Assembly: GCA_029866215.1 (NCBI GenBank)
Contig: JARWZU010000011.1
Location: 62,001-126,000, forward strand
DNA: 64,000 nt
Direction of reading: 5' to 3'
DNA from: Akkermansiaceae bacterium
GTDB taxonomy: Bacteria > Verrucomicrobiota > Verrucomicrobiia > Verrucomicrobiales > Akkermansiaceae
Shown here: positions 10,434 to 20,456 of the stretch, piece after piece
Layout: each line of letters starts with the position of its first letter
Numbering within the stretch: position 1 is the stretch's first letter
Made by a program: the position numbers and the translations under genes
The notes under the pieces: model-generated
Database searches by the model: none
Seen by the model: only the letters and a program-made list of their open reading frames with translations
Told to the model about the DNA's origin: nothing

Positions 10434-11426
10434 ATGATGTCACACCCGCTCATTCGCCCACGCCGCAATCGACGCACTCCTGCGATCCGCTCGATGGTTC
10501 GCGAGACTTCGCTATCGCCCGCGGATTTTGTGCTACCGATGTTCTTTCACGAGGATCCAGTCGACACCCCGATCGCTTCGATGCCCGGAGTCACTCGCTG
10601 GTCGCTCGAGAGCTTGGTGCGAGAAGCCGGTGAGGCTCACGCTCTGGGGATTCCGGCAGTCGTGCTTTTCCCGAAAATCGATGAACCGCTCAAGACGTCG
10701 GGCGCGGAAGAATCATCCAATGATGAAGGTTTGGTTCCTCGGGCGATCCGCGCGCTCAAGGCGGCCCATCCAAGCTTGTGCGTCATCACCGATGTGGCGC
10801 TCGATCCGTACAATTCCGACGGCCATGATGGGATCGTCCAGCGTGATGGCGCGGGTGAAATCCAGGTCTTGAATGACGAAACCGTTGAGGTGCTTTGCCG
10901 ACAAGCGCTTTGCCATGCCCGTGCTGGCGCGGATGTGGTGGCTCCGTCGGACATGATGGACGGGCGTGTTGCGGCCATCCGTGAAGCGCTCGATGATGAA
11001 GGCTTCACGAATGTCTCGATCCTGTCGTACACGGCGAAATATGCATCTGCACTTTATGGTCCATTTCGTGGGGCATTAGATTCCGCGCCTAAAGAAGGAG
11101 ATAAAAAAACCTATCAGATGGATCCGGCCAATGCGCGTGAGGCCGTCCGTGAGTCTTTGTTGGATGAGGCGGAGGGTGCGGACATGCTGATGGTCAAGCC
11201 AGCGGGGCTTTACCTCGACATCATCGCGCGGGTCAGAGAATCCAGCGTATTGCCCGTTGCTGCCTATCAGGTCAGCGGTGAGTATCTGATGCTCAAGAGT
11301 GCTGCGGCGGGCGGTTGGCTGGACGAGCGGGCGATCGTTCTCGAGTCACTTCTTGCGATCAAACGCGCGGGTGCCGACATCATCCTGACCTACTATGCCA
11401 AGCAGGCTTGCGGGTGGCTCGCTTAG
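10434..11426 (+). CDS. hemB: Porphobilinogen synthase
   Basis: 'RPRRNRRTPAIRSMVRETSLSPADFVLPMFFHE...VITDVALDPYNSDGHDGIV...GADMLMVKPAGLYLDII'. Confidence 0.97.
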   Translation: MMSHPLIRPRRNRRTPAIRSMVRETSLSPADFVLPMFFHEDPVDTPIASMPGVTRWSLESLVREAGEAHALGIPAVVLFPKIDEPLKTSGAEESSNDEGLVPRAIRALKAAHPSLCVITDVALDPYNSDGHDGIVQRDGAGEIQVLNDETVEVLCRQALCHARAGADVVAPSDMMDGRVAAIREALDDEGFTNVSILSYTAKYASALYGPFRGALDSAPKEGDKKTYQMDPANAREAVRESLLDEAEGADMLMVKPAGLYLDIIARVRESSVLPVAAYQVSGEYLMLKSAAAGGWLDERAIVLESLLAIKRAGADIILTYYAKQACGWLA

Positions 11427-12577
11427 ATCACACGTGACCAGAGCACTTTGAGATAGCGCGATTCTGGGTAGTTCGAGAGCGTCGGGTGGTCTGGGCCCGC
11501 GCCCGTGCGATCGAAAGTCTGCAAGCGCTTGTTCCGGCGGTGCGCCGAAGTGATCACGATTTGTTCGAACTCCCCAGCGCTCAGCTGTCCGGAGCAGGAG
11601 CAGGTCACGAACAACCCCTCGGGTGCGACCAATTGCAGCGCAAGCTTGTTCAAATCCGCATATTTTGCCGTGCCGATTTCATCTTCACGACCGTGAATGA
11701 ATTTCGGTGGGTCGGCGATGACGAGATCCCAAGTCCGGCCATTTTCAATCATGGTGCGCGCCCAAGTGAAGGCGTCGGCGTGAGTGAATTTGACGCGCGC
11801 ATTGTTGAGATTCGCATTGCGCTTGGCCATGGCGATCGCGGTTTCGTCGAGGTCCACGCCGGTGACTTCTTCTGCCCCAGCGAGTGCAGCGGAAATGCCA
11901 AATCCGCCGGTGTAGCAGCAGAGGTCAAGCACGGTCCGACCATGGGCCAAGGCCCCAAATTTTTTCCGGCTGTCGCGCTGGTCACAGAAAAATCCGGTTT
12001 TGTGGCCAGCGCTGAAATCGACTTCGTATCGCACACCATGTTCGCGGATTTTCACGGATCGCACGTTGTCGGATTCGACTCCGCCGTGGCGGGGGATTCC
12101 CTCGATGCGCGCGAGGTCGGAATCCACGCTGACGACCACGCGGCTGGTGTCGAAGCACTCATGAAGGATCGGAAGCCATTGTTCTAACCTCTGCCATGCG
12201 GCGAGGTTGGTGATCTCCACCGAAAGCACGTCGGCGAACTTGTCCGCGACGATGCCCGGCATGAAATCGGCATCGCCATGAATTGCGCGGTAGCTGTCGG
12301 TTTCAGCGTCTAACCTCAGTGCCTCGCGGCGGAGTTTCGCGGCGCGGCGGATGGCATTTTCAAAAAATGATTCGTCCTCAAGCGTCTCAAGCGAGTGGCT
12401 CACGATCCGGAGAGGCATCCGAGACTTTGGATTCCAGAGCCCCCAGCCAAACGGCGTGCCTTCTTTGCCCAGCACGAGAACGAACGAGCCCGGCGTGGCG
12501 TCACGGGAAACCTCGCCGATCATCTTTGGCCAGATCGACGGATGGAATGTCTGATACTTGAGTTGAACAGTCGGCAC
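11423..12577 (-). CDS. Class I SAM-dependent rRNA methyltransferase (RlmI-like)
   Basis: 'DQRDSRKKFGALAHGRTVLDLCCYTGGFGISAALAGAEEVTGVDLDETAIAMAKRNANLN...WDLVIADPPKF'. Confidence 0.9.
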   Translation of the reverse strand: MPTVQLKYQTFHPSIWPKMIGEVSRDATPGSFVLVLGKEGTPFGWGLWNPKSRMPLRIVSHSLETLEDESFFENAIRRAAKLRREALRLDAETDSYRAIHGDADFMPGIVADKFADVLSVEITNLAAWQRLEQWLPILHECFDTSRVVVSVDSDLARIEGIPRHGGVESDNVRSVKIREHGVRYEVDFSAGHKTGFFCDQRDSRKKFGALAHGRTVLDLCCYTGGFGISAALAGAEEVTGVDLDETAIAMAKRNANLNNARVKFTHADAFTWARTMIENGRTWDLVIADPPKFIHGREDEIGTAKYADLNKLALQLVAPEGLFVTCSCSGQLSAGEFEQIVITSAHRRNKRLQTFDRTGAGPDHPTLSNYPESRYLKVLWSRVI

Positions 12578-12645
12578 AGCGGAAATACGAAGCAGCGCAG
12601 CGGGAATGTCGATCGCTTTTCGCGAAATCCCCGCCGCTTGGCGAA

Positions 12646-14364
12646 TCAGGGGCGCTCTTGTGGGCCGCGGTCGACGTCCATCCGGAAGGGGCGTCCCCGG
12701 AGGCGAGCCGTGCGGGTCTTGTCGATGACCTGTCCGACGAATTGCTCTGGCACGTCCACGAGTGAGTGTTTCGGGAACAAGGTGATACGACCGAGGCAGC
12801 CGTCTGGCAGGCCTGCTTCGCGGTAAAGCATACCGACGATTTCCTTGGCCATGACGCCGTGCGTTTTTCCGAGCGAGAGGAAAAGGCGTGTCATGCCACC
12901 CTCGGCGGGTTGGGAGGTTCCACGGGGTGGTCCGGGCCGCTCGGAGCGCTCTGGGCGGTCCTGGTAGTCTGGGCGTGGCCCGCGGTCGTCCCGAGGCGGG
13001 CGAGCATCGCGATTTTCTCGGCGGGCGGGACGTTCGGGTTCGCGATCTTCTTCGATCGCTGAGCCTTCGCGGCCGCTTGCTTCGCGGATCATGGTGACCA
13101 ATGCGCCTGCGATGTCGGTTGGTGTGTGGCCTTGTTCGAGGAGGCGGTCGATGCTGTCTTGGTAAGCATCAAATTTGCCAGACTCCAGTCGCTCTTTAAG
13201 ATCGTCGAAAATGAGGTCGGCGCGGCGTCCTTCCACTTGCTCGACCGATGGGATGCGCTCGCGGCGCACCACGCTGCGGGTGTAGCGCTCGATCGACTGC
13301 ATCCGGTAAATTTCACGGCCATACACGAAGCTCACGGCGCGTCCCGAGCGACCTGCACGACCGGTACGACCGATCCGGTGGACGTAATCCTCGGGGTCGG
13401 TCGGGAGGTCGTAGTTGAAAACGATGTCAATTTCATCGATGTCCAAGCCACGGGCGGCCACGTCGGTGGCGACAAGGATTTCCACCGCTCCGTCACGGAA
13501 CCGCTTGAGGACGCGTTCACGCATTTGCTGGGTGATGTCGCCGTGGAGGCGGTCTGCAGCGTAGCCCCGATTGACGAGGTCCTCGGTGCATTCATCGACC
13601 GACCGCTTGGTGTTGCAGAAAACGATGCCGAGGCGCGGCGGGTTCATGTCGAGGATGCGTGAGAGCACCTCAACCTTCGAGCGCTGGCGGACTTCGAAGT
13701 AGGATTGGTCGACGGTGGAAACCGTGCGGGCCTTTTGTTGGATCTCGATGATCTCGGGGCTGTTACCGAATTTCTGGATCAGACGTGAAACGCCGGGATT
13801 CATCGTGGCGGAGAAAAACAAGGTCTGGCGGCCGGCCGGCAGCGCGGCGAGGAGCTCGTCCATCTCGTCCTTGAAGCCCATGTCGAGCATGCGGTCCGCC
13901 TCGTCGAGGATGGCCATTTGGATTCGTGAGGGGTCGAAGCTGCCACGGCGAAGGTGGTCAAGCAAGCGGCCTGGGGTGCCGACGACCAACTGGGCGCCGG
14001 AGCGGAGGGCTCGGAGTTGGCGGTCGATGGGCGCGCCGCCGTAGACTGGGGTCGCGTGGAGGCCGGGCATTTTCGCACCGAGGCGGTGGACTTCCTCGCA
14101 TACTTGGACTGCCAACTCGCGGGTCGGGCAGAGGATGAGCACTTGGGGGTGGCCTTGGCGGACATCGAGCTTCGCCAATGCGGGGAGGGTGAACGCCGCC
14201 GTTTTTCCGGAGCCGGTCGCGGACAGGCCGACCAGATCCTTGCCTAATAGGGCTGGCGGAATGCTCATCGCCTGGATGGGAGATGGGCGCTCGTATCCGA
14301 GTGTTTCGATAGCGGCAAGCAGCGTGTCCGGCAGGCCAAGTTCTGAGAAAGGAGGCGTATCCAT
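12646..14364 (-). CDS. DEAD-box RNA helicase with C-terminal DbpA-type RNA-binding domain
   Basis: '[15 protein letters not shown]', 'PTRELAVQV', '[11 protein letters not shown]', 'SATM', '[13 protein letters not shown]'; start moved to ATG at 14364 ('[12 protein letters not shown]'). Confidence 0.95.
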   Translation of the reverse strand: MDTPPFSELGLPDTLLAAIETLGYERPSPIQAMSIPPALLGKDLVGLSATGSGKTAAFTLPALAKLDVRQGHPQVLILCPTRELAVQVCEEVHRLGAKMPGLHATPVYGGAPIDRQLRALRSGAQLVVGTPGRLLDHLRRGSFDPSRIQMAILDEADRMLDMGFKDEMDELLAALPAGRQTLFFSATMNPGVSRLIQKFGNSPEIIEIQQKARTVSTVDQSYFEVRQRSKVEVLSRILDMNPPRLGIVFCNTKRSVDECTEDLVNRGYAADRLHGDITQQMRERVLKRFRDGAVEILVATDVAARGLDIDEIDIVFNYDLPTDPEDYVHRIGRTGRAGRSGRAVSFVYGREIYRMQSIERYTRSVVRRERIPSVEQVEGRRADLIFDDLKERLESGKFDAYQDSIDRLLEQGHTPTDIAGALVTMIREASGREGSAIEEDREPERPARRENRDARPPRDDRGPRPDYQDRPERSERPGPPRGTSQPAEGGMTRLFLSLGKTHGVMAKEIVGMLYREAGLPDGCLGRITLFPKHSLVDVPEQFVGQVIDKTRTARLRGRPFRMDVDRGPQERP

Positions 14365-14520
14365 GAAAAAATAAGGTGTCAAAATCCCGCGTGCTTCGTG
14401 CGATTGGCGCGCTGGGAGAGCACCCTTGCCCAGATTTTCGGCAGAAAACAAGCACGGATGCGAAACAATCGACGAATTTCTCAGGATTGCCATGTCGAGG
14501 CGGGTGTGCAGACTGCTTGA

Positions 14521-15423
14521 GTGGCCAGCTTTGAGGATCAAAAAAAGGTGATGAACCTCTCGCTCGGAGTTGCGGTCTTGCTACTTGCGGCCAAGGTCAC
14601 GGCGGCCGTGGTGACGAGTTCGTCGGCGGTGTATTCTGACGCCGCAGAGTCGGTAGTGCATCTGCTGGCGGTTGGATTTGCAGCATGGGCCTTGCGTTTG
14701 GCTCATAAACCGGCCGATGAGACGCACCATTTCGGCCACGACAAGGTGGCCTTTTTGTCCGCGGGCTTCGAGGGCGCGATGATCGCCGCGGCGGCGGTCT
14801 TGATCCTTTACGAGGCGGTTCGCCAATTCACCTACGGGGTCCAGATCGCGAATATTGGCTTCGGGGTCAAAATCACGGCAGCGGCGGCCCTGATCAATCT
14901 GGTACTTGGAATCATCTTAGTCCGGATCGGGAAAAAAAGCGGTTCGCCCCTGTTGCGGGCGAATGGGATGCATGTGCTGACCGATGTGTGGTCCAGTGTG
15001 GCGGTTTTGGTCGCGCTGGCGCTCATCCAATGGACGAATTGGGTGTGGTGGGACCCGATCGCGGCGGTCTTGGCGGCGTTGAACATCCTCCGAGTGGGTT
15101 TCCAATTGATCCGCCAGAGCCTCGGTGGTCTGCTCGACGAGAGCAACCCGGTGGTGGAACGCCAAATTTGCGAATTGCTCAACCGGCAGGTGGCTGAACG
15201 CGGGTTGTCCTACCACAACCTTCGCTGCCGCCACTCGGGGAGGACTCACTGGGTCGAGTTTCACCTCGTTTTCGATGATGACCTCAGCGTGGGCCAAGCA
15301 CACGAGGCGGCGACGCAAATCGAAGCGACTGTTGCGGATTTGCTCCGTCCCGATGGCCGGGTGATCTCTCACCTCGAGCCGAAATCGGCGGAGCATCACG
15401 AGGAGAGCTGGGAAGGTCGATGA
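14521..15423 (+). CDS. Cation diffusion facilitator family transporter
   Basis: '[52 protein letters not shown]' CDF signature. Confidence 0.92.
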   Translation: MASFEDQKKVMNLSLGVAVLLLAAKVTAAVVTSSSAVYSDAAESVVHLLAVGFAAWALRLAHKPADETHHFGHDKVAFLSAGFEGAMIAAAAVLILYEAVRQFTYGVQIANIGFGVKITAAAALINLVLGIILVRIGKKSGSPLLRANGMHVLTDVWSSVAVLVALALIQWTNWVWWDPIAAVLAALNILRVGFQLIRQSLGGLLDESNPVVERQICELLNRQVAERGLSYHNLRCRHSGRTHWVEFHLVFDDDLSVGQAHEAATQIEATVADLLRPDGRVISHLEPKSAEHHEESWEGR

Positions 15424-15425
15424 AC

Positions 15426-15746
15426 TTAGCCTCCGATCTCGGTGCGTCCCGAAAGCTGGGCACCTTCTTCCATCGAGAAAACCTTGGACTTGATGTCGCC
15501 ATTGATCCGGGATTTGTCCTTCAACTCGCAGCGCTGTGAGGTGATCTTGCCCTCCACCTTGCCGTAGACTTTGACTTCACCGGCGGTGACGTCTCCCTTG
15601 ATCATCGCATTTTCGCCAATCGTCACCCGGCCCTTTTCCGAGGTGATTTCACCATCGATTTTTCCATCGATGATCATGTCGTTGGAAAAGCGGATGGAAC
15701 CGGTGATTTCGATTCCGCTGGAGAGCACATTTGTCTGGGTTGCCAT
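15426..15746 (-). CDS. Bactofilin (polymer-forming cytoskeletal protein)
   Basis: 'SGIEITGSIRFSNDMIIDGKIDGEITSEKGRVTIGENAMIKGDVTAGEVKVYGKVEGKI'; start at ATG 15746 'MATQTNV'. Confidence 0.92.
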   Translation of the reverse strand: MATQTNVLSSGIEITGSIRFSNDMIIDGKIDGEITSEKGRVTIGENAMIKGDVTAGEVKVYGKVEGKITSQRCELKDKSRINGDIKSKVFSMEEGAQLSGRTEIGG

Positions 15747-15868
15747 GGGGCACTTAAATGAACAAAGCCGGAGGAACTTGGCAATCGCAAAGATTGCCGC
15801 CGCCATCACGCCCGGGGGCGTTTGGGGTAAACTGGAAATTTGGAAAGCAGAAAGCCGAAATGGTGATT

Positions 15869-15910
15869 ACGGAGGGAAAAATGCATGTGACGGAGGGAAA
15901 AATGCATGTG
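15869..15910. repeat. Perfect 21-bp tandem duplication (2 copies)
   Basis: ACGGAGGGAAAAATGCATGTG at 15869-15889 and again at 15890-15910. Confidence 0.95.
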
Positions 15911-16008
15911 CGCTGGGGGGAAACGCCTTTGCGCTACCCGACGGCCTGGATCAACCGGGTGGTCGCGGTTTTTCGGGCATGATCGCTTGCAGATTCAAAA
16001 TCGACAAC

Positions 16009-18141
16009 TCACTGCGCGGCTGGCGGTGCCAATGGCAGGTCGGCGAGCCGCTTTCTGAATGCCTCCAGCTCAGTGATGCTCTGATCGGGACGCAAAGACC
16101 ATTTGATATCCCAGTTGTAGTCTCCACGGAACCAGTTTTCCCAATGGCCATGCATCGCGGTTTCACGGCGATCCAGAATCACCTGCATGGCGGACCTGGC
16201 GGATTCACAGGCGGTGTCGATGCCGGCTTTGTCACCACGCAATGCGGCGTCGATCATCCGACGAAGACCCATGGCGAAACGGTTCACCCCGCTGGATGTC
16301 TCGATGTGCAACAGTCTGCAGTCCTTGTAGAATTGCCGGCGTTGCTCAGGCACCAGACTGAGTGCGGCCACGGCGTCGGTCCTCAGTTTTTCCCACAAAG
16401 GTTCGTCACGTTTTAAATTTTCCTCACTGACCCTGAAACGCTCATCTTTTTTAAAGTTAAGCTCCGACAATACCTTTCTTAGCTCGTCATTATTTTTTTG
16501 TTTGGGAGCGTCCCACATGATTGGCCTGACGACTTCCATCACACTGGTGCAACGCATGTCGCTTTCCAGAGCAAAATAGCGATTGTATAGATTGAGGATC
16601 GTCCGTTCGCCAACACTTCCAGCCTTCACATCGAAATGATTGCGGATCCATTGTGCCATGAATACTTGGTCATAGCCCGGCGCCTGCCACGGCCGGTGAT
16701 CCCAAGCTATGTTAAACCCGGCGGCGATCGAGAGCGGCAGTTCCCGTACATCCCCCACGTTATACATCACATATTGCGAGCATTTCCTTCCATCAATTGC
16801 CTTCAGCATTTCTGTGCATATAACTGTTGGTGAGACCCACTCCACATGATGGTTATCGCAATAGGTCAAATGATAGTAGGTGCCGTGCCCGCCCTCACGC
16901 TCCAACTCCTTGCCGCTGGGCAAAGCCGGAAACGTCGCCCAAGAACCTGAATCGCCCCAAACCAAGATGCAGTGTTTGGGGAGCTTGAGTAACCCGGTCT
17001 TGTAAAGTTCAAAAGGTAGACCCCGCATGGTGAACGTGGTGACGATATCCTTCGCGGGAATGTATTTTTCAAGGAGTTTGCATTGGGCTTCCATGACCTC
17101 GTTCATCATAGCCGCCATGGCTTCTTTGGTTTTAGGCGCGCTCTTGTCCACTTCATCAATGTCACGGTCATCCATTCCGCGTAAACCGATCGGCCAGATA
17201 TTGTGTTTGAACTTGGCGTTGTAGGCGACCTTATCCTCCCAGAAGGCCAATAATGCCTGCTTGTTGGTCACCCACGACCATTCAGTTGGGAATCCATTTT
17301 TCTTGCAGAAGTCAGGGAAATTCATGGTCTGGACGAGCATTCCCTGAAGATGATTGCCGGTTAAAAAGAGCCCGCGTTCCTCCAGCAACATCCGTGAAGC
17401 GTCGTCGAGGTAGCCTTTATTGTATTCGTCCGGCAGCGAGACGAAGTTGGCCCTCGTGCGAGCGGCCGTCTCGAAGATCCGCGCCCAGATTTCCGGCTCG
17501 ATGTTCTTGGAACGGATGGGCCCCGGCTGGATCCAGTTGAGTAGGTACTTCTCATCATTGATAAAATAGCCACGGTACTTTACTGACGGGCCTGAGAAAT
17601 AGGAAGTCCCCTCCCAGAACACGCTGTCTCGCTTACTAGGAATGTAGTCGGTCCACAATTTCGTGGGATCGGTTCCCAGTGATTTCTCGCTGATTTCGTA
17701 CAGGCCATAGGCCACTGCTCGTGGGGAGCTTCCGACCACAACAAGCGCATCCGGTACTTGGCCATTGATGCCGGGGACGGCCTGGATGAGATAGGATTCC
17801 CACTTGCCGCGCACTTGGGAAAGGTCGAGCTTGCCGGCCTTCTCCAGTTTTTCGAGGATCGGCTCTTTATCCACGACCGCTGGCAGGATGAGCAGGCGGT
17901 GTTTGCCGCCCAAGGTAGGGGTTGTCTTCAATGTTTTTCCCGTAGCCTCTTGGAAGTCTTTTGAGAAATCCTTGCCGCCCCAATTGATGGCGGATTCGAC
18001 GTTTTGTGGAACATAGAGCACCGCAGCCTCAAGGCTCGGACCGGTGAGCTGTATTTTTTTAGGAGCCTCTCCGGCAATAGCACCTAACGTGACCACCGAC
18101 ATCAGTATCATAGTGGTGAGGAGTGTGATCGGGTCTTTCAT
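16009..18141 (-). CDS. Secreted GH115-like glycoside hydrolase (alpha-glucuronidase-type)
   Basis: N-terminal signal peptide; 'VVGSSPRAVAYGLYEISEKSLGTDPTKLWTDYIPSKRDSVFWE...SVKYRGYFINDEKYLLNWI...WPIGLRGMDDRDID' typical of GH115. Confidence 0.85.
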   Translation of the reverse strand: MKDPITLLTTMILMSVVTLGAIAGEAPKKIQLTGPSLEAAVLYVPQNVESAINWGGKDFSKDFQEATGKTLKTTPTLGGKHRLLILPAVVDKEPILEKLEKAGKLDLSQVRGKWESYLIQAVPGINGQVPDALVVVGSSPRAVAYGLYEISEKSLGTDPTKLWTDYIPSKRDSVFWEGTSYFSGPSVKYRGYFINDEKYLLNWIQPGPIRSKNIEPEIWARIFETAARTRANFVSLPDEYNKGYLDDASRMLLEERGLFLTGNHLQGMLVQTMNFPDFCKKNGFPTEWSWVTNKQALLAFWEDKVAYNAKFKHNIWPIGLRGMDDRDIDEVDKSAPKTKEAMAAMMNEVMEAQCKLLEKYIPAKDIVTTFTMRGLPFELYKTGLLKLPKHCILVWGDSGSWATFPALPSGKELEREGGHGTYYHLTYCDNHHVEWVSPTVICTEMLKAIDGRKCSQYVMYNVGDVRELPLSIAAGFNIAWDHRPWQAPGYDQVFMAQWIRNHFDVKAGSVGERTILNLYNRYFALESDMRCTSVMEVVRPIMWDAPKQKNNDELRKVLSELNFKKDERFRVSEENLKRDEPLWEKLRTDAVAALSLVPEQRRQFYKDCRLLHIETSSGVNRFAMGLRRMIDAALRGDKAGIDTACESARSAMQVILDRRETAMHGHWENWFRGDYNWDIKWSLRPDQSITELEAFRKRLADLPLAPPAAQ

Positions 18142-18305
18142 ATTCTATTTTTGATTCTTTAAATTTACTGCTCGTAGATTTCGATGCCCATGCAGGAGGG
18201 GAACGATTGCCTCTGATTATGGTCGCAGGCCGGTTTGCCGATCACGCGCACCGCTGGCGCTTGCGGAAAAGAACTGACGCCTCCGTTGGAGGTGGCCATG
18301 CTAGG

Positions 18306-20129
18306 CTATTTCGCACTGCTGAGGCGGGCTTGGGCGGCGGCGGCGGTCCAGGTCTTGATGAGTGCTTCGGTGACGGATTGGTCGTAGCGGTAGTTGAAAC
18401 GGCGATCTGGTGCGCTGTCGCCGTGGAGCGCGAACTCGGTGACGTCAGCTTCTTTTTGCTGATTGTCCGCCCACTTGAAATCGAAGCGGAGCAGAGGTGC
18501 CGTGCCGAAGTGTGCGCGTGGGATGCTGAGTTCGAGGTCGGTGCCTTTCACCGAGTGGCGAATGCGCGGCAGCTCGGTGGATTTCCCGTCCTTGATGAGA
18601 TGGAGGGAAAGGCCCGCGGCAGTCGGAGCGTTGAGGTTCGCGATCAAATCATAGCCGTTCCAGCCCGTTTTTGAGTTCAAGTCTGCGTCGATGTAGAGGC
18701 GCATCCAGCAAGGACCGGAGGCAGCGGTGATGGGCGCCGCGCAGGATACGTGGAAGGCGACGCTCTCTGCGCTGGAAGAAACGTGGGCACGAACGATGTC
18801 ATTCCGGCCCGTGGTGTCGGTGTATTTCAGGAGCTTGGTCCAGCCGTGGAAATTGCGGTGGAGGGTGTCGCCTTGGAAATCCCGGAACTCGGGTAGCACG
18901 CCATTCCAATCGCTGAATTCGCCGTCGATGGTGATCGGCTTGATGACCGGCACGGTGGGTGGACGCACCCCTTTGTAGCGCCGGATGTTGGCGACGAGTT
19001 GGTAGTAATAGTTGTCGCTATGGCCGTTCTTCATCGGTTCGATGTCGCGGCTGAATTCTTGGTTGTATTGATCGACAAAGTAGGTGTCGTCCTTGGCTAG
19101 CTTGGTGTAGGCCATTTGCTTGGGCTTGTGGGGTTTCCCCCAGGTTTGGCGCTGGGCGATCCATTCGTTCCAGCCGGTCACGAAGATGAAGGGTGGGTCG
19201 AGCTTCAAGGCATGCTGCCACTGGTCTGCGGCATAGATTCCTTCTGCTGTGCGAAGTTCCTCGACGGGGACAATGGGGGCATCTTTGCCGCCCGTGGCGC
19301 TGCGGCCTCTGCCGTCGAGCGGGTGGGGAGCGACGCAGACGGAGGTTTGCTCAGGCTTGCTCGGAGACTCGTGCCAGCCGGTTTTTTGAGGGGACCAGTC
19401 CACCCATGTCCATTTGTCACGGCCATCTCCAAACCATTTGTGAGAGCTGAATGCCCAGGTGTGGCGGATGGTGAAGAAATCCTTCATCGCGGGAGTGAGG
19501 GTCGTGGGGTCCGAGAGAAGTAGTGGCTTGCCGAGCCATTTGAACCAAAGCTCTGGATACTTATTCGCCGCATAGAGGTCGTTGTGGAGTTGGGGCACGG
19601 AGACCTCTGGCTTGGTGTTATGAATGCCTGCTACTTGAGGCACAGGCAGGCCTTGGCGGCGGCCTTGGTCCAGATTTTCACAAACGGCGAGCATTTCATC
19701 TGGATAGACACGGGTATTGGTCTGATCGAAAAAAAGTGCATCGATGCCCGCTGCGGTGAGCATGGAGCGGTGACGGGTGAGGACGAAGGGGTCCCTGATG
19801 TCGTAGTAGCCGAGTTCAGGCTCTCCCCAAAAGTGGAAGGAACCGGGCTTCCCCCATTTTGGAAAGAGTGGGTTCTTGGCGAGAATCTGGGTGATGTCTT
19901 GGACCGGAAGGTCTTGTTCGTTGTGCGCATCCCGGCTGACCCAGAGGAAATAGAACAAACCAACTTGGCGGTCCGCACGCGGTGGACCGACTTCGGCATA
20001 CGTGGGTAGCTTGCGGCCAAGCGCATCGGTGCCCACCCAGGTGTCGGCATACACATCACCAACGCCTGCGGAAGCGGCCAGTGAAGTTAGAAGAGAAATG
20101 ATTAGAATGCAGGAGGAATGGTGGAGCAT
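18306..20129 (-). CDS. Secreted GH99/GH71-like glycosidase with C-terminal CBM9-like domain
   Basis: 'VGLFYFLWVSRDAHNEQ...IRDPFVLTRHRSMLTAAGIDALFFDQTN...PPFIFVTGWNEWIAQR'; C-terminal 'KPITIDGEFSDWNGV' resembles CBM9 fold. Start at ATG 20129 'MLHHSSCILIISLL' (signal peptide). Confidence 0.7.
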   Translation of the reverse strand: MLHHSSCILIISLLTSLAASAGVGDVYADTWVGTDALGRKLPTYAEVGPPRADRQVGLFYFLWVSRDAHNEQDLPVQDITQILAKNPLFPKWGKPGSFHFWGEPELGYYDIRDPFVLTRHRSMLTAAGIDALFFDQTNTRVYPDEMLAVCENLDQGRRQGLPVPQVAGIHNTKPEVSVPQLHNDLYAANKYPELWFKWLGKPLLLSDPTTLTPAMKDFFTIRHTWAFSSHKWFGDGRDKWTWVDWSPQKTGWHESPSKPEQTSVCVAPHPLDGRGRSATGGKDAPIVPVEELRTAEGIYAADQWQHALKLDPPFIFVTGWNEWIAQRQTWGKPHKPKQMAYTKLAKDDTYFVDQYNQEFSRDIEPMKNGHSDNYYYQLVANIRRYKGVRPPTVPVIKPITIDGEFSDWNGVLPEFRDFQGDTLHRNFHGWTKLLKYTDTTGRNDIVRAHVSSSAESVAFHVSCAAPITAASGPCWMRLYIDADLNSKTGWNGYDLIANLNAPTAAGLSLHLIKDGKSTELPRIRHSVKGTDLELSIPRAHFGTAPLLRFDFKWADNQQKEADVTEFALHGDSAPDRRFNYRYDQSVTEALIKTWTAAAAQARLSSAK

Positions 20130-20456
20130 GACTCGTTCGATTGGGAGTTCAGTTCTTTTGGGTTTATCAGTTCGTGGGGCGAGGCGATTCGGTGGTGAGG
20201 CCCACGTCCACATGCTAGCCGTCCGTTATTTGGTGGCGGATTCTAGCAGCCAGCGCAACCGGGGGTAGCGAGGGCAAGATGTCATTAGGCGTGGCATAGT
20301 CGAGGAATTTTTTGGATGTGTGTTCAGCTTGTTTTGCACTTGGGCCACCTCCCGCAAATCGGGTACCGTTCCTTTTTAGAAAAAAGCTGACTCGTTGTAA
20401 ACCGGTGGCGACACGTCATGATTTTCACTTGACTGAACAAACTTATTGTTAGCCAT

